This document shows positions 23,001 through 32,624 of a DNA stretch of 64,000 nt, piece by piece; the first letter of the stretch is position 1; each line of letters opens with the position of its first letter. Source of the DNA: Neostapfia colusana. Lineage: Eukaryota; Streptophyta; Magnoliopsida; Poales; Poaceae. Location of the stretch: positions 93,608,780-93,672,779 of the forward strand of contig JASWHV010000009.1 of the NCBI GenBank assembly GCA_030760725.1, read 5' to 3'. A program made the position numbers and the translations under genes. The notes beneath the pieces are model-generated. The model ran no database searches. It saw only the letters and a program-made list of their open reading frames with translations, and was not told the DNA's origin.

Positions 23001-23419
23001 GCCGGGGTTTTTATAGACGGGGAAGGGCGGCGGGGTGGTTTAGATCGAGTTTGCGTCGCCCCCGATCGAAATTCGGCTGGGATTCGCTGAAATCCGGGTC
23101 GGTTTGGATTCGGGGTGAGAGAGTCCCGGCACGGGCACGAGGTAGAAGAAGGCTGGCGGGCCCCGCCTGTCAGTGGGAGGAAGAGGCGCGCGCGGCTGCG
23201 GGCTGGCGCGGGTGCTGGTTGGGCCGGCTGGTGGGTTTCGGCCCACTGGCCGGTTTTTTCTATTTTCTTTTTTTCTTTTTCTATTTCTTTTCTGTTTTGA
23301 ATTTAAATTGAATTCCAGTTTGAATTTAAATTGTTGCAAAACATGCAACATGTCCAAAAATTTTTAAATTCCCCTCTTAACATGATTTAGGGTCTTAACA
23401 AGATTTTTGGGGTGTTACA
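20001..23419 (-). repeat. Element N: 5' LTR (right)
   Basis: Partner of 11926-15348. It differs by scattered substitutions and small indels (for example a missing block near 22012 relative to 13930). The TATA box is at 23008-23015 on the minus strand, and transcription would run leftwards through gag-pol. Confidence 0.95.
23008..23015 (-). promoter_or_regulatory. Probable TATA box of the N 5' LTR promoter
   Basis: The minus strand reads CCCCGTCTATAAAAACCCCGG, a strong plant TATA context, conserved in the other LTR at 14936-14943. Confidence 0.65.
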
Positions 23420-24087
23420 GTGACGAGTGCCGCTTGTTCACTAAGTTGTGACATTGTCTAATATATGGAATTTGATGATTCAATATTTCTGTTATGATAA
23501 AATTTTATTGCTACTTGTGTGCCACCAAATACTGCTTACTAAATTTCAGATTCATGAACTGTTAACTTGTGGCTAAAAGATGAACTAAGGATGAACTTGT
23601 AGGTGTGTCCGTTTGCTGAAATTTTACTGACCCATGTCCAATGTAACCTACATGTAGAGTTTCATGCCTAGGTGAGTTGGTTAAGTATTGTTGAGCCATC
23701 GTGCTCATGGTTGCAGCTTAAGTGTTTTTTAGGTGAGGAGTCACCCACGGACTCAGGTTACGAGTCCACCGGCGAGGGTTACCCTCTGTCAGTAACCACG
23801 GCTGAGTGGGAGCCGTACACGCCGCGCTAAGCTGAGTAGTGCAGCTAGTGTGGGTTGCCCTAGGGCTGGGCAACCGACTTTTGCTAGATAGGCGGGCGTG
23901 AGTTGTACAAATTTAACTTCCGTTGTGTAATATAAACATTAGTTTGTAACTGAGTATTGTACTATTTTGTACATTTCAGTTGGTTTTCAATGTAATACAA
24001 TGTATCCTTATGATGTGTGCTGTCGGGTGTCGCATCGTGCGGCACCACCCTCTGCGATCCTGGATGAGCGGATTCCGGTCCGCCACA
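23420..24087 (+). repeat. Element B: 5' LTR, last part, with right GTGAC duplication of N
   Basis: GTGAC at 23420-23424 is N's second target copy. The B LTR resumes with GAGTGCCGCTTGTTCAC, aligning with 31408 onward in the 3' LTR, and ends in GTCCGCCACA at 24087. It includes the U5 hairpin GGTGTCG-CATCGTG-CGGCACC at 24026-24046. Confidence 0.93.
24026..24046 (+). other. Hairpin near the LTR 3' end, B 5' copy
   Basis: GGTGTCG pairs with CGGCACC (one G-U pair) over CATCGTG, about 40 bases from the LTR end. In C the arms are GGTGCCG/CGGCACC (32691-32711), a perfect stem. D and E keep related but weaker forms. Confidence 0.6.
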
Positions 24088-24090
24088 GGC

Positions 24091-24105
24091 TGGTATCAGA
24101 GCGGC
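24091..24105 (+). other. Primer binding site of B (initiator tRNA-Met)
   Basis: TGGTATCAGAGCGGC begins three bases after the LTR end. The first 12 bases are the standard complement of the plant initiator tRNA-Met 3' end. Confidence 0.92.
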
Positions 24106-25725
24106 ATGGGGGATAGCACATTAATTAAGGACTGTATTATGGAAAAACTTAGATTTACGGTGAGGATTCGTTAGTTTGCCCAAGTAAAGACTATATTAGC
24201 ATAATTACTTAAAGTGGCGAGACTAAGATATGTGTTATAATTCTGAATTTTAATTATGTAACGATGCAACTACGCTTAGGTAAAAATGTTAAGGAACGCC
24301 ACGGAAAGTTGTTCAATTTCGGTTAGCTCCCTTGACGAGAAACGTGGTTCAGAGATAGGTCTCACAGCTTGGTGTGAGATGTTAATATGAAACTCTTGGA
24401 CTTTTCATGTTCCTGAGCTCATATGAAACACTGATCCCTAGCGTGCATTAGGCAAGTAAGTGGAGACCCCATCATGTGGTCAGTAACGCGATAGTGTGTT
24501 CGTCAAGAAATAGCCCAGGAGGACATACACAGCGCTTGCCATCGGCTTGCCCTGCAGGGCAGTAGGTAGTATCTGTTAGGGTGATAAAATTCCCAACCGT
24601 GATGACCCGTTCGCGCTCTACTCGGGTTCCCCGTCGTGTGGTGTTAAAACATGATCACGTACCTTGAGGCGTGACATTACTCATGGACGGTCGTATGGCA
24701 ATGATACGGGCGTTTGTATTTACATTCAAATATGGACCTGCCTGAAATGAAAATAACCTTTTAGTGCATCATTATTGTGTGGTCTTCTGCAGGTACTAAC
24801 CACGTATGTATCCCGTGTAGTATACGTGTGCGAGAGCCCGTTTAGTGCCACCATTGAGACGTATATGCCGGTATAATCCGGTTAGGATTTTATTTTTGTG
24901 AGGAACGTAGTACCGATATATCATAGGCATGTCCATGAAAGATAATGATAACAAGGAACTAAAATCACTAAATTTCAACATTTAGGACCTTGATGGGGTA
25001 GAAAATTCAATAGTTGATTAGTGTAGCTTCAAGGGATTGAAAAACAGAGTGCTCTGTTTTAAGCAGCAAGTTTACTGAACTTTGACAGAGCATAACTCAC
25101 AGATACTTTGGCCTATGGAGGTGTGGAATATAGTTCTGGAAAGGTGTTTAAGCACTCTACAACTTTGTTGTAGACTCCCAGAGCTGAATCACGACTTAAG
25201 ATGGTTTAATTTCCAGAGGATTGTAAACTGTCCAGAACCAGGACAGATTTAAAACACTCTCTGGACTGGTTTGTTTTTCAAGCATAAAGTTTCTGTAGAA
25301 AAATCTAAAATTATCATATGACACATCTTTGGAAAGGTTAGGAAAGGGCTGTACCTTTGTAATTCAAAGTTTCTGTATTTTCAGCACGGAGTTCAGTGAA
25401 AATGTTAGAGGAAAACAGCAACTCCACAGGAGGTGCTGTTGAAATTCTTCCAGAAGTTCTGTTGACTATGAATTTCCATAACTTTTAAAGCAGAGCTTAT
25501 CTCAGTGCAAATAAATACTCGTTGGAAAGATACTGAAGTTAACTTTAACTTTGGTATTCATCGTGAGTCATCAAAATGACCAGAACCAGATCAAAATCTG
25601 GGATATGTAGAAACTGATCATTCTGACAGAGGGATGACAGTTGAACTCAAGTGAGACATTGCTGTACCCTAGGGAGTTTGAGTAATTTCCAGTGGGGTAG
25701 GACATGCTCATGAGTGGGTATCATA
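24106..25725 (+). other. Element B: 5' leader, ending at a deletion joint
   Basis: This untranslated leader is shared with A, C and E. It includes the hairpin at 24692-24708 and the TTGAGACGTATATGCCGGTATAA segment (about 24863-24885). From 25000 on it is AT-rich, with repeated phrases about 'gagtgctctgtttt' and 'gtgtggaatatagttctgg' shared with C and E leaders. Near 25717-25725 (CATGAGTGG) it jumps directly into RT sequence, so gag and protease are missing. No gene. Confidence 0.8.
24692..24708 (+). other. Conserved leader hairpin, B copy
   Basis: CGTAT and ATACG close the loop GGCAATG, the same loop as in A and E. Confidence 0.75.
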
Positions 25726-28220
25726 AAATAAAAATCTGAGTGGAGGATATCCCGAAGACGGCCTTCTCGACGAGATATGGCTTATATGAATATCTCGTCA
25801 TGTCTTTTGGTCTCACTAATGCTCCAGCCCATTTCATGTATCTCATGAACTCGGTGTTCATACCGGAGCTGGACAAGTTCGTGGTGGTCTTCATCGATGA
25901 TATCTTGGTTTACTCCAAGACAGAAGCAGAACACGCCGAACACTTAAGAATCGTTCTTCAACGATTGCGAGACCACAAGCTCTACGCCAAGTTCAGCAAA
26001 TGTGAGTTTTGGATCAGCCAAGTGCCATTTTTGGGACATATCATCTCAGCGGAAGGCATTGCGGTTGACCCAAGAAAAATCGAGCAAGTGCTGAAATGGA
26101 AAGCCTCCACTTCAGTCCATGAAGTCAGAAGCTTTCTTGGCTTAGCGGGATACTATTGGAGATTCATTCCAAGCTTCTCCAAGCTTGCTAAACTGATGAC
26201 AGAACTGATGAAGAAGGGAACAAAATATGTTTGGAACACGGCGTGTGAAGGAGCGTTCCAAGCATTAGTGAAACATCTCACAACAGCCCCGGTCTTAGCT
26301 CAAACTGATATAACCAAGCCCTTCGACGTATATTGTGATGCGTCCGGTATTGGGCTCGGCTGCGTGTTGATGCAGGAAGGATGTGTGGTCACATATGGCT
26401 CACGCCAACTTCGGACCATGAGAAGCACTATCCGACTCATGATCTTGAGTTTACTGCTGTGGTTTTGGCGTTAAAAATGTGGAGGCAGTATCTCCTGCAG
26501 AATTTGGTGCATCTCTACACCGACCACAAGAGCTTGAAGTATATTTTCACCCAGAAGGAGCTGAATATGAGGCAAAGGAGGTGGTTAGAACTAAACAAAG
26601 ACTATGAGATTGAGATTCATTACCACCCCGGCAAGGCGAATGTGGTTGCCGATGCGCTGAGTCGGAAATCACATGTCCATAACCTCACCATTACACCGGT
26701 GGAGGAGGAAGAGCCGAGCTTCTACTTGGTTCCTTATGGATCGCTCTACAACCTTGCCCTCATCCCTACCATTAGGGAGGACATCATTGCAGCTCAGAAG
26801 ATTGATAAGGGTATGGCACATCTCCGGAGACGGATAAACAACGGGGAAATCAAATGTTTCCGGAAGGATGATGAGGGGACATTGTGGTTTAATGACCGCA
26901 TAGTTGTACCCCATAACAGGGAGCTAAGGAAGAAAATTCTTGATGAAGCTCACTTTTCTAAATACTCCGTTCATCCGGGAAGCAACAAAATGTACCAAGA
27001 TTGGAAAAAGAAATTTTGGTGGACGCGGATGAAGCGGAAGGTAGCGCAGTACATATCCGAGTGTGATACGTGTAGACACATGAAAGCGGATCATATGAGA
27101 AAATCAGGGCTGCTGCAACCCCTGATAATTACCCCCGACTTGTGGGATCAAATGGGAAGATGTGAGCATGGATTTCATTGTGGGATTACCCCTGACTTCC
27201 AACAAGCATGATTCCATTTGGGTAATCGTTGACCGATTAACCAAGTCGGCTCACTTCATTCCTGTGCATACACATTACAATGCCGGCAAGTACGCGGAGC
27301 TGTACATAGCGAGGATTCTATGCTTATATGGGGTACTCAAGACCATAGTCTCAGATCGAGGTGCGTTATTCATGTATCATTTTTGGGAGCAGTTGCACGC
27401 TGCATTGGGTACTAAGCTGATTAGGAGCTCCGCCTATGACCCTCAGAAAGATGGGCAAACAGAGAGGGTGAATCAAGTACTAGAAGACATGTTGAGAGCA
27501 TGTGCCATCCACCACAGTAGGAACTGGGATGATCATCTACCGTTGGCGGAATTCTCATACAATAACGGCTATCAGGCGAGTATCAAGATGGCACCCTACG
27601 AAGCTCTCTACGGTCGCAAATTCCGCACCCCATTAAACTGGTGCGAGTCCGGTGAATGGGTCACATTCGGGGTTGATGTGGTGAACAACGCCGAAGAGCG
27701 CGTTCGGATGATTCAAGCTAACTTGAAGGCTGCTCAATCCCGGCAGAAAAGCTATGCTGATAAGAGGCGTAGACTGCTGCACTTTGACGTCGGAGATAAC
27801 GTGTACCTCCGTGTATCTCCGATGAAAGGCGTGCACCGGTTCAGCGTGAAAGGGAAGCTCGCTCCCCGATTCATTGGACCCTATGTCATCACCGAGAAGT
27901 GTGGACCAGTGGCGTATAGACTGGAACTGCCGGCATCTCTTGCGGGGGTTCATGACGTTTTCCATGTTTCACAACTGTGAAAATGTCTGAAGTATACGGC
28001 TGCTGTTCCCACTGAAGACATCGGCAAGCTGCAACCGGATTTGACATATGATGAATATCTGGTGGCAATTATTGAATGGAAAGCTCGGACCACACGTAGC
28101 CGAACATTGTGGTTCTAAAAGATACTATGGAGCAACCACACCGCCAAAGAAGCAACGTGGGAGAGCGAGGAATTCCTTCGCTCAAACTACCCGGAGTTCA
28201 TGGCTTCTCAGCACGGGTGA
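25726..28220 (+). pseudogene. pol: Element B pol remnant: RT core, RNase H, integrase, chromodomain
   Basis: The remnant starts in mid RT (homology from the YHQIKI region, then EDIPKTAFSTRYGLYEY) and includes the F-I-D-D box (25896-25901), RNase H (VYCDASGIGLGCVL; YTDHKSLKYIF), the HHCC finger and the D,D(35)E integrase core (MDFIVGLPL, SDRGALF, DGQTERVNQ), the GPY/F module and a chromodomain (ILWSNHTAKEATWESEEF). Lesions: a one-base loss near 26413 in RNase H; a short stretch of unrelated sequence at about 27127-27152 that replaces 15 bases by 26 and shifts frame; TGA at 27978-27980 where relatives have Arg; and TAA at 28116-28118. Non-functional. Confidence 0.9.
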
Positions 28221-28271
28221 GTTCCTAACACATCGCTGTCTCTTCTTTTGTAATCTCGGGACGAGATTCTT

Positions 28272-28283
28272 TAAAGGGGGGGA
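28272..28283 (+). other. Polypurine tract of B
   Basis: TTTAAAGGGGGGGA lies directly before the 3' LTR. The preceding CTCGGGACGAGATTCTT phrase is shared with C, D and E at the same place. The first LTR base appears changed or lost (AGTAAAAG instead of TGTAAAAG). Confidence 0.8.
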
Positions 28284-29072
28284 GTAAAAGCCCAAGAAAA
28301 GGGACTTGCAAAAATTTTCTATCACCTCACAACACCACAGCTTTTGTTGTGTATATCTTGTGAATACTTGTGAAGAGCATGTAACCACCATCAAAAGGGT
28401 GATTAGAGGGGAAAGCCCTAAGTTTCAAAAAGTAGGATTTCTACACATGAACATGCCAGGTTGAACTCACCCCTAGACCTTAAATAGTCTTGGGAAGGCT
28501 CAGGCCAAAGTTCATGCAAATCCAATACTTTTTAAGGCACTTTTGGAGGCATTTGAAAAAGAGGCCAAATTGAATATAAATTCAAATTGCAGCAACTTTC
28601 ATCACTTAAATTCAAAAGTCGGCTTCATATTCAAACTCAGCACATTTTCCTGAGTTAGTCCACCAATTTTCATCTCCATTGGAGCTCATCTTGTCGGGAG
28701 CTAAATTTGCACTAATTCAAAACTGAATTTGAATTTCAGTTCAAAGGGTAAGCAAATTTACCCAAACCAAATTCGAATTTAGGAGATCAAATTCAAACAA
28801 TGACTTGGAGGCTAAGTCTCACATTCAATTGTGAGTAGCTGGGATATTTTCAGTGCAAATAAAAATAAAAAATGTGAAAAAGAATTAGAGGGGAGGTTCC
28901 ACTTGTCAGCAGCCTTGACCCGGAAGCCTCCTCAGCTGATTTTTCTCACTCGGCCAAAAAGCACGCGCCAGCCGCTGGCGACGTCGGCGCCAGACCGCCT
29001 CAGCCGTCCAGATCCTGCTTCGGCGTGGGAGGTGGCTCGGCAGGTGTCACGCCCTCCACTGCCTCCGTGGGC

Positions 29073-29078
29073 TATAAA
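29073..29078 (+). promoter_or_regulatory. Probable TATA box of the B 3' LTR
   Basis: GGGCTATAAAGGGCACG, same position and context as 9551-9556. Transcription from here would run out of B into X. Confidence 0.55.
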
Positions 29079-30889
29079 GGGCACGAAATCGCCGGCGAGC
29101 TCCTGTTTTCGCGCACTTCAGTGAACGGCCGCCTAGCTTCCCGAGTTCCGGTCCCTTGCGACCCAAGCTGTTATCATCCTCTGCCCTCGACGTCCATAGG
29201 AAAGCGGAGCGCTAGCTTGTCCTCGAGACCACCGCGCAAACTGTTCCAAGGTTCGACCTTTGTGCGCAGAGAATTTCCAGGTTTAGGGGGGAGCTCATTC
29301 GAAACCCGATTAGGTTTAGGAGAAATTCGGGAGGATTGTCGTGTGGGAGGTCAAACAGAGCTGAGAAATAGCGTCTAGAGGCTCTTGCGCCCCTCCTCGA
29401 TCGAAAAGCGAAAGGGAACCACCGCCGGAACCATAGGTTCACCATATAACTGTTCGGCGGGAGAGGGGGTCGCCAGTGAGGTCCGGTGTGCCGGCTGTTT
29501 CGGGTCCAACCGAGGTCATGCCGAGCTTCCCGAGGTCTCCCTGAACGTGGTGACGCGATTAGCGCATGAAGGGGGTGGTCAGGAGGGCGGGAACACGTTG
29601 CCGATGTTGCACAGAGACATAGCGCCCGTCGCCGGCGAGCTATGGCGGTCAGCTGACGGCGGCATGATGTCCATCGTGCTCAGCGTCCAAAATTATGTGG
29701 GGGTGGCAAGTCTCACCGTCGCCGGCGAGCTAGGTCGCCGGGAACGCCAACTTCGCCGGAGCTCCGGCAGCTCGAGGCGGCGGCGTCGGGAGGTAGACGA
29801 AGGCATGGGTCCCATGTGTCAGCCGCTGTGTTTAAATTAAATGGGCGGGCCCCGCTGTCAGCCTCCGGTTTAGCGCGGGAGACGATATTCTGTTGGAAAA
29901 TAATTCAGGGGTCAGCCCAAACTTTTGAAATTCATAATTTTGGCTAGGAGTGTCCAAATTCAGTGAACCAAATTTTGTTGGATTCATCTCTTTGAGTACT
30001 ATATAGCCAAACAAGTTTCATCTCATGAAACCTAATAGTTTTCCAGAATTAATTCCCTAAATTTAAACTGTTGGGAATTTTATCTGAAAAATTACTTTAT
30101 GAAAAATTCTGAAATTTGGCTGGGAGGTTCACTGGAAAATCCTTGAGTACCAGTAACAATTTCAGACCCATACGAGTTAATTTAGTCCTCCTAATGGGGT
30201 GATTAAGGGAACTGCCCTGAGAAAATACAAAAATGTACAGAAACATTTTTCAGATTTTCTCAAATCTTGTTTAGGGCATAACTTCCTCTAGAATTCTTCA
30301 AATGACATGAAACCAATTCCATTAGAACCATCTCAAATTCTAGTTTCCAGAAAGTAATGGTTGGAGCCATGAAAACCCCTGGAATTCCTTAGAGGCTCTA
30401 AGATTTACCAAATAGGCTTTTATTTGTGCAAGTCACAAATAAACTTTGTTTCAAATGAAACTTGGTCAAGACTCTAGTTGGGACCCTACCAAGCCATCAT
30501 GAAAATTTCAGAACCAAAGGGGAGGGCTAGCTAGAGTTATGGTAATTACTTATTCAGTTTTAAACATTGCATTTAAATTGACATATAGTATATCGCGTAC
30601 GTGTAGTCGCTGAAGGCGAGGAGACTCCGGAAGTGCTCGACTTCCTTCTTCTGGATGAAGCCCTAACAACTGACCAGCAGCAACAAGGCAAGCCCCGGTT
30701 TGCATTAAACCGTTTTACAAAGTTTTGCTTTGTTTACATACTTAGTATGAGGTATGTATATGCGCGTTAGGTGTAGGGTAGATGAAACCCCAAATGCATA
30801 ACCAGATGTTTCCCATCAGAGTGAGGGTAGTGTCTAAGTCCTTGAGTAGACAGGCTATGCTTAATCATTCATAGGACTTCGTTACAAGT

Positions 30890-30910
30890 CGAGTAGTTGG
30901 AATCTACTCG
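30890..30910 (+). other. Conserved LTR stem-loop, B 3' copy
   Basis: CGAGTAG and CTACTCG over TTGGAAT, identical to the 5' LTR copy. Confidence 0.75.
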
Positions 30911-32070
30911 CGAGTTAGGCTTGGAAAACACGGGATTGGTTCGAGTGATGTGAGATCACTTTAGTAATGAAAATGAGACTAGGCAGGGGCTAGGGTGCAG
31001 CAAGAGGAAGTCTTGTGTGCGCAGCCCTGTCCGTGTCGATTGAGGACTGATCTGTGTGCGGACCTGCTGAGCAAGTACTGAACGTACCGAAGGCATATCG
31101 GATATATGGGCCCGGTAAACCGATGTAACCTAAACCTCCGGGCGTCGAGGTATAGCACACCGATTTATAGGTGTAGGTTGAGGGCAGCAAGGTTGAAATC
31201 TGCTAACGGGCATAGAGAGATGCTCCGTGTAGGGAACCTCCTGTCCGTTTCGGTGCGACCGGTTCGACGTTTGGGCTGTTGAGTGAAAGGTTGTCCCGTA
31301 CGACATCGAGTGAGCGTGCTGTGCAGCTCCACGGGTGGGCGTACGTGACGTGCTTTTCAGGTATCCCTGCAGGTGTATATCGAGTCGATTCGCCGTCCCT
31401 CGCGGTGACGAGTACTGCTTGATCACTGAGTCGTGACGTAGGGTAATATATGGAATGTGATGATTCAATATTGCTGTTATGATAAATTTTTACCGCTACT
31501 TGTGTGCCACCAAATACTGCTTACTAAATTTCAGATTCATGAACTGTTAACTTGTGGCTAAAAGATGAATTAAGGACGAACTTGTAGGCATGTCCGTTTG
31601 CTGAAATTTTACTGTCCCATGTCCATTGTAACCTACATGTAGAGTTTCATTCCTAGGTGAGTCGGTTAAGTCTTGTTGAGCCATCGTGCTCATGGTTGCT
31701 GCTTAAGTGTTTTTCAGGTGAGGAGCCACCCACGGACTCGGGTTACGAGTCCACCGGCAAGGGTTACCCTCCGTCAGGGACCACGACTGAGTGGGAGCCG
31801 TACACGCGCGCTAAGCTGAGGAGTGCAGCTAGTGTGGGTTGCCCTAGGGCTGGGCAACCGACTTTTGCTAGATAGGCGGGCGTGAGTTGTACAAATTTAA
31901 CTTCCGCTGTGTAATATAAACACTAGTTTGTAACTGAGTAGTGTACTACTTTGTACATTTCAGTTGGTTTTCAATGTAATACAATGTATCTTTTGATGTG
32001 TGCTGTCGGGTGTCGCATCGTGAGGCACCACCCTCTGCGATCCTGGATGAGCGGATTATGGTCCGCCACA

Positions 32071-32075
32071 CCGAA
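32071..32075. repeat. Target site duplication of B, right copy (CCGAA)
   Basis: Matches 8756-8760 exactly. Confidence 0.95.
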
Positions 32076-32318
32076 GGTCCGGACAGAGAGGCCGAGGCCT
32101 GCCTCTCGGTCTTCCGTGGACCATGCTTCAACAGAGATCCAGTCGGCATCCGTCGCCTGAGCACCCGTAGCTCAGGCCGAGGCGGGGCGCTCGGCTGTGG
32201 AAGGCCCGGTGGGTCGGACGGAGGGCCAGAAATCCACCGCTCATCCAACAATGCCGGTCGTTCCGCCAGGCGCCGGGCCTCGAACGGTTACGGCTCTGAT
32301 TCGCACTCGGTCGAAGAG

Positions 32319-32404
32319 GTTCGCCCCTTAGCCTTAGCTCTTTCTCATCATTCTGGCCTCTCTTGCTCTGGTTTTTTTACTTCTTTCCTCGTTACTTGGT
32401 GCAG
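32319..32404 (+). other. Predicted 86-nt spliceosomal intron in X
   Basis: AG|GTTCGC at the donor, a T/C-rich tract (TTCTGGCCTCTCTTGCTCTG, then a T run) and TTGGTGCAG|GTC at the acceptor. The phase is kept on removal (AG + G completes an Arg codon), and the intron itself has an in-frame TAG (at 32329-32331 in the exon-1 frame), so the split is needed for an open frame. Confidence 0.6.
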
Positions 32405-32619
32405 GTCATACCAGCCAGGCATCTTGGCCTCGCTGGGAGATTTTCCGCCTCCGTCCCCCATCGCACCATCCGTTGAGCCAGTCATGCTGCCGTCAGGGGG
32501 CATGGAGCCGACGGCAGAGGTGGCGCCATCTCTCCAGATTTCTGTGGAGTCTAAGCTGCCGATGCCGATCCCAGCCAGACCGGAGCTGGCCCCGGTTGCA
32601 ATAGCTTCCTCTGAGGGGG

Positions 32620-32624
32620 GTGAG
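32620..32624. repeat. Target site duplication of C, left copy (GTGAG)
   Basis: GTGAG precedes TGTGAGGACC. The right flank at 47398-47402 reads GCGAG, one C/T difference. The X frame continues in phase across the two flanks. Confidence 0.8.

Larger units (their letters stand above)
11926..23419 (-). mobile_element. Element N: 11.5-kb Ty3/gypsy chromovirus nested in B's 5' LTR
   Basis: N is complete in outline: LTRs at 11926-15348 and 20001-23419 (3423 and 3419 bp), primer binding site, gag-pol, polypurine tract and a perfect 5-bp duplication. It reads right to left. The LTR ends are TGTCACACC and GGTGTTACA, forming a short imperfect inverted repeat. The LTRs look about 98 percent identical by eye, so insertion is recent, but gag-pol carries a premature stop and two frameshifts. 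It is a different family from A-E: LTR sequence and leader are unrelated, the leader is only about 220 bp, and the protein is clearly diverged. Confidence 0.95.
8761..32070 (+). mobile_element. Element B: Tekay/Del-like Ty3/gypsy retrotransposon, internally deleted and carrying nested N
   Basis: B has two LTRs of about 3.8 kb (8761-24087, interrupted by N, and 28283-32070), a tRNA-iMet primer binding site at 24091, a polypurine tract at 28272-28283, and a perfect CCGAA duplication. Without N it is about 11.8 kb. Its internal part is only 4.2 kb because gag, protease and the start of RT are gone. It is inserted in X. LTR differences are several percent at the start of U3 (about a dozen in the first 160 bases), so it is older than N, as nesting requires. 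It could be mobilised only by proteins from other copies. Confidence 0.93.
28283..32070 (+). repeat. Element B: 3' LTR (uninterrupted)
   Basis: This full partner of the 5' LTR ends GTCCGCCACA at 32070. TATA box at 29073-29078, 18-bp motif at 30688-30705, stem-loop at 30890-30910. It shows what the N insertion site looked like before insertion (about 31403-31410). No gene is supported in it. Confidence 0.94.
32076..32624 (+). pseudogene. X, middle piece: end of one exon, an intron and start of the next exon
   Basis: The frame arriving from 8760 (ADP, then KVRTERPRPASRSS) runs to a TGA at 32158-32160 and stays open in the same frame afterwards (APVAQAEAGRSAVEGPVG), so the TGA is probably a decayed Arg codon. 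At 32319 an AG|GTTCGC donor begins an 86-base intron ending GGTGCAG at 32404. Joining the two sides keeps the frame and gives a Pro/Ser-rich continuation (SYQPGILASLGDFPPPSP ... SSEGGE) up to the C insertion. No fold or family is recognisable. An intron suggests a nuclear gene or an intron-bearing transposon gene rather than a standard gag-pol. Confidence 0.55.

Noticed and set aside
24863..24900. CCGGTATAATCCGG read as a bacterial-type -10 promoter element
   Set aside because: The context is a plant retrotransposon leader; the TATAAT match is incidental. The conserved CCGG-N6-CCGG symmetry was noted as part of the shared leader instead.
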